64,000 nt of DNA from Microtetraspora glauca (GTDB lineage: Bacteria > Actinomycetota > Actinomycetes > Streptosporangiales > Streptosporangiaceae). Of the stretch, positions 56,961 to 64,000 are shown one piece after another (within the stretch, counting starts at the first letter, position 1; each line of letters begins with the position of its first letter). Where the stretch lies: assembly GCA_001570385.1 (NCBI GenBank), contig BBYL01000012.1:124001-188000 (forward strand), written 5' to 3'. The notes under the pieces are model-generated. The model saw only the letters and a program-made list of their open reading frames with translations. It made no database searches and was not told the origin of the DNA. The position numbers and the translations under genes were made by a program.

Positions 56961-57440
56961 ATGTCCTTTGACCAGATCGCGTGGATGCCGCTGTGCGCCG
57001 CACTCACCGCCGTGGGGATCGTGCTGAGCTATCTGGCGTTCCGTCGCAGGGGGCTGGCCGCGGGGCTGCGTGCCACGGCGTGGGCGCTGCTGCCGCTCGC
57101 CGCGTACTTGACCGGGGCGCTCAAGACGCTGTGGGACGTGATCTCCTCGCTCGTGTCCTTCGTGACCGGACTGGTCCTGTCGCCGATGGTCTGGACGGGG
57201 ATCGTCCTCGCGGGGCTCTCCGCCCTGCTCTTCGTCGTCTCCGGCGCCCTGCGCGGGCGCGCTCTGGCGCGGGACCGCAAGGGGACCGCCGGGGAGGAGG
57301 CCTCCGCGCCGACGCCCACCGGCACGCCCGCCGCGGCGCCCGGCGGGAAGGCCACGCCGATCGAGCGGCCCGCCAAGCCGGCTCCGGCGGATGACTTCTC
57401 CGACATCGAGGACATCCTCAAGCGACGCGGCATCAGCTGA
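56961..57440 (+). CDS. Small membrane protein, actinobacterial, unknown function
   Basis: 159 residues. Three hydrophobic segments (about 9-26, 38-53 and 65-97, the last possibly two helices) are followed by a cytoplasmic charged Pro/Ala-rich tail ending DDFSDIEDILKRRGIS. Similar proteins are widespread in actinomycetes and are sometimes mislabelled as cellulose synthase. I see no catalytic motif. The ATG at 56961 has AGGAG upstream. It is followed by a large inverted repeat. Confidence 0.72.
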   Translation: MSFDQIAWMPLCAALTAVGIVLSYLAFRRRGLAAGLRATAWALLPLAAYLTGALKTLWDVISSLVSFVTGLVLSPMVWTGIVLAGLSALLFVVSGALRGRALARDRKGTAGEEASAPTPTGTPAAAPGGKATPIERPAKPAPADDFSDIEDILKRRGIS

Positions 57441-57789
57441 GCGATGCTCGCGAAATCTCGGATGGTGGGAATGTCACGGTTCCGAGACGTAACCGGCATC
57501 GGTTTCTGACATTCCTTTCAAGATCAATACGAATGAGTTTCGCGTCAATCACAGTTGGGCCACATAGGCCCCTTGTGGGCTTGTTTACCCAGTTCAGGAC
57601 GTAGATTCTCCCTTCTGGGACCGGCGTGCCTTCCGGGACCACGGGATAACGTCTGGAACCCAGGGGGCCGACACGCATGGCCGCGCGCAGCAGGGTCATC
57701 AATACGCACCGCACTTCGGTCGTGGAGTCGACGCCGGGATTCGCCGTGAAGCGGAACACGCTTCCGGCGGACGGGAACGGGGAGCTCCG
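57441..57789. other. Intergenic region before the ABC operon
   Basis: No gene. It begins with an inverted repeat (57468-57515), then an AT-richer stretch (57515-57560). TTGTTT (57581-57586) and TAGATT (57602-57607), spacing 15, are a possible promoter for the downstream ABC operon, about 180 bases before its first gene. Confidence 0.4.
57468..57515 (+). terminator. Nested inverted repeat, probable terminator
   Basis: GGAATGTCA (57468-57476) pairs perfectly with TGACATTCC (57507-57515). Inside, CGGTT (57477-57481) pairs with AACCG (57491-57495). It lies 27 bases after the membrane protein's stop and is followed by a short T-rich run. Confidence 0.45.
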
Positions 57790-58782
57790 GTGACCGCGCC
57801 GCTCGACGTGCCGGCCACGCCGACCGATCCCGCGCCGGTGCCCACGGTCGCCGGCGTGAGCGCCACGGCCATCCAGGGGCGCTCGCTGGGGCAGATCGCC
57901 TGGATGCGGCTGAAGCGCGACAAGATCGCCATCGCGGGCGGGCTGGTCGTGATCTTCCTGATCCTGGTCGCCGTCTTCGCGCCCCTCATCGTCGGGCTGT
58001 TCGGGCACGACCCCATCCAGTTCAACTCCGATCTCATCGATTCCTCGACCATGGCGCCCAAGGACGGCACGGGCATCAGCGCCGAGCACCTCTTCGGCGT
58101 CGAGCCGGTCAACGGGCGCGACATCTTCAGCCGGATCGTGTACGGCGCGCGCATCTCGCTGCTGATCGCCTTCCTGGCCACCCTGCTGTCGGTCGTCATC
58201 GGAACGCTGCTGGGCGTCACGGCGGCCTACTTCGGGGGCCTGGTCGACTCGATCATCAGCAAGACGATGGACGTCTTCCTGGCCTTCCCGATCCTGGTCT
58301 TCGCCATGGCGCTGGCCGGCATCATCCCGGACGACGCGTTCGGCCTGACCGGCGACACCCTGCGCGTGGCGCTGCTGGTCTTCGTCATCGGCTTCTTCAA
58401 CTGGCCCTACATCGGCCGGATCATCCGCGGGCAGACGTTGTCGCTGCGCGAGCGCGAGTTCGTCGACGCGGCGCGCAGTCTCGGGGCCCGCGGGTCGTAC
58501 GTCATCTTCCGGGAGATCCTCCCGAACCTGGTGGCGCCCATCCTCATCTACGCGACGCTGCTCATCCCGACGAACGTGGTGTTCGAGGCGTCGCTGTCGT
58601 TCCTCGGCGTCGGCGTCCGCCCGCCGACACCGACGTGGGGTGGCATGTTGTCGGACGCCGTCCGCTTCTACACGATGCCCTATTTCATGCTTTTCCCGGG
58701 CATGGCGATCTTCATCACCGTTCTGGCGTTCAACCTGTTCGGTGACGGGCTGAGGGACGCCCTCGACCCGAAGGCCCGCTGA
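57790..58782 (+). CDS. Peptide ABC transporter permease (DppC/OppC type)
   Basis: 330-residue inner-membrane permease with an N-terminal helix (residues about 48-70), a loop, and five further helices of the BPD_transp_1 domain. The EAA loop that docks the ATPase is visible as EFVDAARSLGARGSYVIFREILPN. GVEPVNGRDIFSRIVYGARISL is a typical DppC signature. The GTG start has GGGGAG 5 bases upstream. First gene of a five-gene operon, with the unusual order permease C, binding protein, permease B, two ATPases. Confidence 0.92.
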   Translation: MTAPLDVPATPTDPAPVPTVAGVSATAIQGRSLGQIAWMRLKRDKIAIAGGLVVIFLILVAVFAPLIVGLFGHDPIQFNSDLIDSSTMAPKDGTGISAEHLFGVEPVNGRDIFSRIVYGARISLLIAFLATLLSVVIGTLLGVTAAYFGGLVDSIISKTMDVFLAFPILVFAMALAGIIPDDAFGLTGDTLRVALLVFVIGFFNWPYIGRIIRGQTLSLREREFVDAARSLGARGSYVIFREILPNLVAPILIYATLLIPTNVVFEASLSFLGVGVRPPTPTWGGMLSDAVRFYTMPYFMLFPGMAIFITVLAFNLFGDGLRDALDPKAR

Positions 58783-58831
58783 GCTCACCCGATTCCCTGT
58801 TGTTCCCCGCTCCGAAACCAAGGGGTTGTAG

Positions 58832-60604
58832 ATGAAGAGAAGAACCACGACAGGCGCGGCGGCCGTGGGCGCGGTGCTCGCCCTCGCGCTGTCGGCCTGC
58901 GGCGGCGGCAGCAGCACGACGCCGAAGGACTCGGCGAAGCCGGCCGCCGATGGGGCGAAGGCGGAGTTCAACGCCGCCCTCACCGGAATCGTCAACCCGT
59001 CCGACAAGAAGGGCGGTGTCCTCAAGTTCGCCAACGAGGGTGACTGGGACTCGCTCGACCCCGGCGACACGTACTACGGCTACTCCTGGAACTTCGTCCG
59101 GCTCTACGGCCGCTCGCTGCTGATGTTCAAGTCGGCGCCGGGCAAGGAGGGCAACGAGCTCACGCCCGACCTGGCCGAGGGCATGGGCACGCCGAGCGAC
59201 GACGCCAAGACCTGGACGTACAAGATCAAGTCGGGTGTCAAGTTCGAGGACGGCACGCCGATCACGTCCAAGGACGTCAAGTACGGCGTGCTGCGCTCGC
59301 TCGACAAGGAGGTGTTCCCCGACGGGTACACCTACTTCAACGACTTCCTGGACCTGCCGAAGGACTACAAGGGTCCGTACAAGTCCAAGGGCGTCAACAC
59401 GGACAAGGCGATCGAGACGCCGGACGACCAGACGATCGTCTTCCACCTCAAGCAGCCGCTGAGCAACTTCGACTACTTCGCCCAGCTTCCGGCGACCATC
59501 CCGGTCCCCGAGGCCAAGGACACCGGCGCGAAGTACCGCGAGCACATCATCGCGTCCGGGCCGTACATGTTCCAGAAGAACGAGATCGGCAAGGGCTTCA
59601 CGCTGGTCCGCAACCCCAACTGGGACCCGGCCACCGACCCGAACCGCCCGGCGCTGCCTGACGGCTTCGAGGTCTCGACGAACGTCAACGCCGACGACAT
59701 CGACAACCGGATCCTGTCCGGCGACCTCGACGTCGCGGTGATCGGCACCGGCATCAAGCAGGCCGCGCTCGGCCGGGTCCTCGGCGACCCGGCGGTCAAG
59801 GCCGCCTCCGACAACCCGACGAGCACCCGCCTCTGGTACACGTCGATCAACGGCAACGTGCCCCCGCTGGACAACATCGACTGCCGCAAGGCCGTCCAGT
59901 ACGCCGCGAACAAGGTGGACTACCAGACGGCGTTCGGCGGCGAGGTCGCGGGCGGCCAGATCGCGACCAGCCTGCTGCCGCCGGCGATCCCGGGCCACGA
60001 GGACTTCAACCTCTACCCGCCGGGCGCCGACAACAAGGGCGACCTGGCCAAGGCCAAGGAGCACCTGACGGCCTGCGGCCAGCCGGACGGTTTCGAGACC
60101 AACATCTCCTACCGCGCCGAGCGTCCGAACGAGAAGGCCGCGGCCGAGGCGCTGCAGCAGGCCCTGGGCCGGGTCGGCATCAAGCTGACCCTCAAGCCGT
60201 TCCCGCAGGCGGACTACTTCGCGCTGTACGCCGGCAAGCCGGGCTACGCCAAGGACAACAAGATCGGCCTCGCCCAGAACGGCTGGATGTCGGACTGGCC
60301 CGACGGCTTCGGCTTCCTCGGCCAGATCGTGGACAGCCGCGTCATCCGTGACACCGGCGGTTCCTCGAACATCAGCGTCCGGGACCCCGAGGTCGACAAG
60401 CTGCTCGACCAGGCGATGGCGGAGACCGACAAGACCAAGCGCGACGCCATCTGGACCGCGATCGACAAGAAGGTCATGGAGGGCGCCTACATCCTCCCGG
60501 GCATCTGGACGAAGAGCCTGCTCGTGCGCAGCAAGAACGCGACGAACATCTTCGTGAACGACGCCTACGGCATGTACGACTACCTGGGCCTCGGCGTCAA
60601 GTAG
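58832..60604 (+). CDS. Peptide ABC transporter substrate-binding lipoprotein (family 5)
   Basis: 590 residues. The signal peptide ends in lipobox LSAC, so Cys22 is lipidated and the protein sits outside the membrane. The rest is a family 5 (Dpp/Opp) binding protein: LKFANEGDWDSLDPGDTYYG near the start, then KTWTYKIKSGVKFEDGTPIT, AIETPDDQTIVFHLKQPLSNF and YFAQLPATIPVPEAKDTG. Peptides are the commonest ligands, but sugars or nickel are possible. ATG 58832 has AAGGGG six bases upstream. A strong hairpin follows, which would favour expression of this gene over the downstream permease. Confidence 0.93.
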   Translation: MKRRTTTGAAAVGAVLALALSACGGGSSTTPKDSAKPAADGAKAEFNAALTGIVNPSDKKGGVLKFANEGDWDSLDPGDTYYGYSWNFVRLYGRSLLMFKSAPGKEGNELTPDLAEGMGTPSDDAKTWTYKIKSGVKFEDGTPITSKDVKYGVLRSLDKEVFPDGYTYFNDFLDLPKDYKGPYKSKGVNTDKAIETPDDQTIVFHLKQPLSNFDYFAQLPATIPVPEAKDTGAKYREHIIASGPYMFQKNEIGKGFTLVRNPNWDPATDPNRPALPDGFEVSTNVNADDIDNRILSGDLDVAVIGTGIKQAALGRVLGDPAVKAASDNPTSTRLWYTSINGNVPPLDNIDCRKAVQYAANKVDYQTAFGGEVAGGQIATSLLPPAIPGHEDFNLYPPGADNKGDLAKAKEHLTACGQPDGFETNISYRAERPNEKAAAEALQQALGRVGIKLTLKPFPQADYFALYAGKPGYAKDNKIGLAQNGWMSDWPDGFGFLGQIVDSRVIRDTGGSSNISVRDPEVDKLLDQAMAETDKTKRDAIWTAIDKKVMEGAYILPGIWTKSLLVRSKNATNIFVNDAYGMYDYLGLGVK

Positions 60605-60641
60605 TCGCGTAACCGATCCGACAGACACGTGAACGCGGCAA

Positions 60642-60669
60642 GGGGGCCGGCTCGTCCGAGCCGGCCCCC
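60642..60669 (+). terminator. Strong hairpin between binding protein and permease genes
   Basis: GGGGGCCGGCTCG (60642-60654) pairs perfectly with CGAGCCGGCCCCC (60657-60669), 13 GC-rich pairs with a very tight turn. In ABC operons such hairpins stabilise or partly terminate the transcript so that binding protein is made in excess. Confidence 0.65.
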
Positions 60670-60684
60670 GGAGCCGGGGGGATT

Positions 60685-61704
60685 GTGGTCACATACATCA
60701 TCAGGCGGCTGATCTGGGCGGCCGCGATGCTCACCATCGTGAGCATCGTCACGTTCGCCATCTTCTTCCTGGTGCCGCGCCTGGCGGGCGCGACACCGGA
60801 GAGCCTCGCCACGCGCTACGTCGGCCGTACCGCGAACGCCGAACAGGTGAAGATCGCCGCTGAGAAACTCGGTTTCTACGATCCCCTGGTCGTGCAGTAC
60901 GGACGATTCGCCAAGGGCATCGTCGCGGGCTCGGAGTACGACTACGGCCCGGGGGTGGAGCAGTGCCCCGCTCCCTGCTTCGGCTACTCCTTCCTCACCC
61001 GGCTGCCGGTCTGGCCCGACCTGCTGGACCGCGTGCCGGTGACGATGTCACTCGCGTTAGGCGCCGCGGTCATCTGGGTGCTCGCGGGCGTGGCGACAGG
61101 AGTGGTCTCCGCTCTGCGGAGGGGAAGCTTCTTCGACCGGGCCGCGATGACCGTCGCGCTCGGAGGGGTGTCGCTGCCCATCTTCTTCACGGGAATGGCG
61201 TCGCTGGTGGTGTTCAGCTACGGCTACCCATTCGAGATCACCGCCCCCGGCGGCAGTTTCACCCCGTTCTTCGAGAATCCCGTGGACTGGGCGTACAGCC
61301 TCATCCTGCCGTGGATCACCCTCGCCTTCCTCTACGCCGCCGGATACGCGCGGCTCACCCGGGCCGGGATGCTGGAGACGATGAACGAGGACTACATCCG
61401 AACGGCCCGGGCCAAGGGGCTGGCCGAGCGCACGGTGGTGCTCAAGCACGGCCTGCGCGGCGCGCTCACCCCGATCCTGACGATCTTCGGCCTCGACGTC
61501 GGCCTCCTCCTGGGCGGCGCGGTGCTCACCGAGAGCACGTACTCGCTGCCCGGCATGGGCAAGTACGCCATCGACGCGATCAACAGCCAGGACCTGCCCA
61601 AGGTCATGGGCGTGGTGCTGTTCGCCGCGTTCTTCGTCGTCGTGGCGAATCTGATCGTCGACCTGCTGTACGCGGTGGTCGACCCGAGGGTGAGGCTCTC
61701 GTGA
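60685..61704 (+). CDS. Peptide ABC transporter permease (DppB/OppB type)
   Basis: 339-residue permease with six helices. MVTYIIRRLIWAAAMLTIVSI is the usual DppB N-terminal helix, and the EAA loop is DYIRTARAKGLAERTVVLKHGLRGALTP. A longer periplasmic loop with three closely spaced residues CPAPC (about residues 93-97) is unusual. GTG 60685 has GGGGGG 3 bases upstream, overlapping the preceding hairpin's flank. Its TGA overlaps the next start (GTGA). Confidence 0.92.
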   Translation: MVTYIIRRLIWAAAMLTIVSIVTFAIFFLVPRLAGATPESLATRYVGRTANAEQVKIAAEKLGFYDPLVVQYGRFAKGIVAGSEYDYGPGVEQCPAPCFGYSFLTRLPVWPDLLDRVPVTMSLALGAAVIWVLAGVATGVVSALRRGSFFDRAAMTVALGGVSLPIFFTGMASLVVFSYGYPFEITAPGGSFTPFFENPVDWAYSLILPWITLAFLYAAGYARLTRAGMLETMNEDYIRTARAKGLAERTVVLKHGLRGALTPILTIFGLDVGLLLGGAVLTESTYSLPGMGKYAIDAINSQDLPKVMGVVLFAAFFVVVANLIVDLLYAVVDPRVRLS

Positions 61705-62726
61705 CCTTCCTGGAACTGAAGGACCTGCGGATCCACTTCCCGACCGACGACGGCCTGGTCAAGTCCGTGGACGGGCTCTCCTACAGCCTGGAGCGGGGCA
61801 AGACCCTCGGCATCGTCGGGGAGTCCGGCTCGGGCAAGAGCGTCACCAGCCTCGGCATCCTCGGCCTGCACAAGGGCGGCCCGGCGAAGATCTCCGGTGA
61901 GATCTGGCTGGACGGCGAGGAGCTGGTCAGCGCCAGCGCCGAGCACGTACGGACCCTGCGCGGCAAGAAGATGGCGATGATCTTCCAGGATCCGCTGTCC
62001 GCGATGCACCCGTTCTACACGGTCGGCGCCCAGATCATCGAGGCGTACCGGATCCACCACAACGTGAGCAAGAAGGTCGCGCGCAAGCACGCGATCGACA
62101 TGCTCGACCGGGTCGGCATCCCGCAGCCCGACCGGCGGGTGGACAGCTACCCGCACGAGTTCTCCGGCGGTATGCGGCAGCGCGCGATGATCGCCATGGC
62201 GCTGAGCTGCGACCCCGAGCTGCTGATCGCCGACGAGCCCACCACGGCGCTGGACGTCACCGTGCAGGCGCAGATCCTCGACCTGATGCGGGATCTGCAG
62301 CGCGACTTCAACGCCGCGCTGATCATCATCACCCACGACCTGGGCGTGGTGGCCGAGCTGTCCGACGACATCCTCGTGATGTACGCCGGAAAGGCCATCG
62401 AGTACGGCACGGCCGAGGACATCTTCGAGCGGCCGGAGCACCCGTACACCTGGGGCCTGCTGGGATCGATGCCACGGCTGGACCGGGAGCGCACCGAACG
62501 CCTCGTCCCGATCAAGGGCACGCCGCCCTCGCTGATCAACGTGCCGCAGGGGTGCGCCTTCCACCCGCGCTGCGCGTACGAGGACCGCACCGGCGGCAAG
62601 TCCACCACCGAGGTGCCGGCGCTCCTGGAGAGCGAGGGCGGCCACCTGGTGCGCTGCCATCTGCCCCGGGACGTCCGGCGGGCCGTCTGGGAGAACGAGA
62701 TCAAGCCCAACCTGGAGGCATCGTGA
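61701..62726 (+). CDS. Peptide ABC transporter ATPase (DppD/OppD type)
   Basis: 341-residue cytoplasmic ATPase. Walker A is GESGSGKSV, the Q-loop is [11 protein letters not shown], the signature is [15 protein letters not shown], Walker B is [14 protein letters not shown], and the switch His is in THDLGVVAE. The C-terminal oligopeptide domain has [13 protein letters not shown] with the cysteines of the DppD iron-sulfur/zinc-like motif (C...C...C before HLPRDV). GTG 61701 overlaps the permease stop. Confidence 0.94.
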   Translation: MTFLELKDLRIHFPTDDGLVKSVDGLSYSLERGKTLGIVGESGSGKSVTSLGILGLHKGGPAKISGEIWLDGEELVSASAEHVRTLRGKKMAMIFQDPLSAMHPFYTVGAQIIEAYRIHHNVSKKVARKHAIDMLDRVGIPQPDRRVDSYPHEFSGGMRQRAMIAMALSCDPELLIADEPTTALDVTVQAQILDLMRDLQRDFNAALIIITHDLGVVAELSDDILVMYAGKAIEYGTAEDIFERPEHPYTWGLLGSMPRLDRERTERLVPIKGTPPSLINVPQGCAFHPRCAYEDRTGGKSTTEVPALLESEGGHLVRCHLPRDVRRAVWENEIKPNLEAS

Positions 62727-62790
62727 GCGCGCGTAGCGAGCGAGCCGGTCGACACGGCACGATCCGTCACGAGCCGACGAAGGAGGTATC

Positions 62791-63858
62791 GTGACGGACC
62801 CTCTGCTGAGTGTTCAGAACCTGCAGAAGCACTTCCCGATCACCAAGGGACTGCTCAAGCGCCAGGTCGGAGCGGTCAAGGCCGTGGACGGCGTCAGCTT
62901 CGACGTCGTCAAGGGCGAGACGATCGGCCTGGTGGGCGAGTCGGGCTGCGGCAAGACGACGACCGGGCGGCTGATCACACGGCTGATCGAGCCGACCGGC
63001 GGAAAGATCGTCTTCGAGGGCCACGACATCACCCACGCGTCGCAGGGGCGGATGCGCCCGCTCCGCCGCGACGTGCAGATGATCTTCCAGGACCCCTACA
63101 GCTCGCTGAACCCCCGGCACACGGTCGGCGCCATCGTCGGCGCGCCGTTCCGGATCCAGGGGATCAAGACCGAGCAGGGCACGAAGAAGGCCGTCCAGGA
63201 GATCCTGGAACTGGTCGGGCTCAACCCGGAGCACTACAACCGTTATCCGCACGAGTTCTCCGGCGGCCAGCGCCAGCGCATCGGCATCGCCCGCACCCTC
63301 GCGCTCAAGCCGAAGCTCATCATCGCCGACGAGCCGGTGTCCGCGCTGGACGTGTCGATCCAGGCGCAGGTGGTCAACCTCCTGGAGGACCTGCAGAACG
63401 AGCTCGACCTCACCTACGTGGTGATCGCGCACGACCTGTCGGTGGTCCGGCACATCAGCGACCGGGTCGCGGTCATGTACCTCGGCAAGATCGTCGAGCT
63501 GGCCGACCGCAAGAGCCTGTACGAGTCGCCGATGCATCCGTACACCAACGCGCTCCTGTCGGCCGTGCCGATCCCCGACCCGAAGCGGCGCAAGGAGCGC
63601 GAGCGCATCCGGCTGCAGGGCGACGTCCCGTCGCCGCTCAACCCGCCGCCCGCCTGCCGCTTCCACACCCGCTGCTGGAAGGCGCAGGAGATCTGCTCGC
63701 AGGTCGAGCCGCCGCTGCTGGCGCTCGCGACCGGCCACCAGGTGGCGTGTCACTTCCCGGAGAACGCGCCGGCGCCGGGGGCCGTCTCCACGACCGGGGA
63801 GGGCCTCGTGACCGCGGACGGCGGCCCCGCGGCCGGGGACGGCACCGCGGCGGAGTGA
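62791..63858 (+). CDS. Peptide ABC transporter ATPase (DppF/OppF type)
   Basis: 355-residue second ATPase of the transporter. Walker A is [12 protein letters not shown]-loop [15 protein letters not shown], signature [15 protein letters not shown], Walker [15 protein letters not shown], switch HDLSVVRH. The C-terminal [15 protein letters not shown] motif matches the OppF family. The GTG start has a full AGGAGG at 4 bases. The last 25 residues are Ala/Gly-rich and unconserved. It ends the operon, facing a LuxR-type gene. Confidence 0.94.
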   Translation: MTDPLLSVQNLQKHFPITKGLLKRQVGAVKAVDGVSFDVVKGETIGLVGESGCGKTTTGRLITRLIEPTGGKIVFEGHDITHASQGRMRPLRRDVQMIFQDPYSSLNPRHTVGAIVGAPFRIQGIKTEQGTKKAVQEILELVGLNPEHYNRYPHEFSGGQRQRIGIARTLALKPKLIIADEPVSALDVSIQAQVVNLLEDLQNELDLTYVVIAHDLSVVRHISDRVAVMYLGKIVELADRKSLYESPMHPYTNALLSAVPIPDPKRRKERERIRLQGDVPSPLNPPPACRFHTRCWKAQEICSQVEPPLLALATGHQVACHFPENAPAPGAVSTTGEGLVTADGGPAAGDGTAAE

Positions 63859-63863
63859 CGCCC

Positions 63864-63907
63864 GATCACGCCGGTGGGCCCGTCAGGAACGGGTCCCCGG
63901 CGTGATC
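63864..63907. terminator. Bidirectional hairpin between convergent genes
   Basis: GATCACGCCGG (63864-63874) pairs with CCGGCGTGATC (63897-63907); inside, CCCGT (63879-63883) pairs with ACGGG (63889-63893). It starts 5 bases after the DppF stop and overlaps the last codons of the convergent regulator, so it can serve both. Confidence 0.6.
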
Positions 63908-64000
63908 AGCCCGGTCTCGTAGGCCAGCACCACGGCCTGCACCCGGTCGCGCAGGGACAGCTTCGTCAGCACGTTGCCGACGTGCGTCTTCACGGTGGTC
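63883..64000 (-). CDS. LuxR/NarL-type response regulator, 3' end only
   Basis: The minus strand from the window edge reads TTVKTHVGNVLTKLSLRDRV, then QAVVLAYETGLITPGTRS and a stop. This is the second half of a LuxR-type helix-turn-helix (recognition helix VKTHVGNVLTKL), as in NarL/FixJ response regulators. The receiver domain and start lie outside the window, so partner kinase and targets cannot be stated. Confidence 0.85.
   Translation of the reverse strand, partial: TTVKTHVGNVLTKLSLRDRVQAVVLAYETGLITPGTRS

Noticed and set aside
57790-63858. Nickel or siderophore-type ABC transporter
   Set aside because: Binding protein and ATPases have general Dpp/Opp signatures; nothing specific for nickel or iron chelates was seen.

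Overview
This window is chromosomal DNA from a high-GC actinomycete. The mycothiol gene mshC, the block of MSMEG_4193-type phosphatase, DUF3090, SCO1664-type protein and mshC, the actinobacterial moaA/mobA/DUF6457 group, and the many leaderless genes point to Actinomycetia. The order Streptosporangiales is a guess from gene style, not something proven here. I see no tRNA, rRNA, CRISPR array, phage or intact insertion sequence.

Layout. 1-5.3 kb: a GNAT cut at its start, rtcB, a molybdenum-cofactor operon (moaA, mobA, DUF6457), a probable small RNA on the minus strand made of three hairpins with the same C-rich loop, then divergent DUF3099 and dodecin genes. 5.4-17.6 kb is housekeeping: tldE/tldD, fabG and an InhA-type fabI, a secreted repeat protein, an aldo/keto reductase, uppP, and the phosphatase/DUF3090/SCO1664/NRDE/mshC block.

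17.7-33.8 kb is the most unusual part and looks like a locus for making and exporting an extracellular glycan. It has two GH39-type glycosidases (one a lipoprotein, one membrane-anchored), two near-duplicate GT2 glycosyltransferases, a NodB-type deacetylase, two CelD/BcsL-type acyltransferases around a CYP124-like P450, an 1193-residue fusion of a Wzx-like flippase with a large polytopic membrane domain, a DPM1-like GT2, a Tat-exported PGRP-type amidase and a deformylase. Genes lie mostly on alternating strands, and several start directly at a -10 box.

34-44.1 kb is a nitrate assimilation operon: narK, a molybdopterin nitrate reductase, its FAD/[2Fe-2S] partner, nirB, nirD, a HemD-winged-helix fusion and a sirohydrochlorin chelatase. 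The early moa/mob genes supply its Mo cofactor, the HemD and chelatase genes feed the siroheme used by NirB, and both narK and the reductase have GlnR-like half-site arrays upstream. 44.1-47.4 kb is a divergent MarR/MMPL pair with palindromic operators. 47.4-51.5 kb holds a GNAT and a UvrA-like ABC protein flanked by two gene scraps, one clearly the start of a VOC protein. 51.5-57.4 kb: PAC2 protein, leaderless metH, HAD phosphatase, small membrane protein. 57.8-63.9 kb: a Dpp/Opp-type peptide ABC operon, convergent with the 3' end of a LuxR-type regulator at the window edge.

A recurring feature is the -10 box TAnnnT placed 6-9 nt before an ATG or GTG that has no Shine-Dalgarno sequence. I count eleven such genes, including metH, mshC, fabG, uppP and much of the glycan locus.
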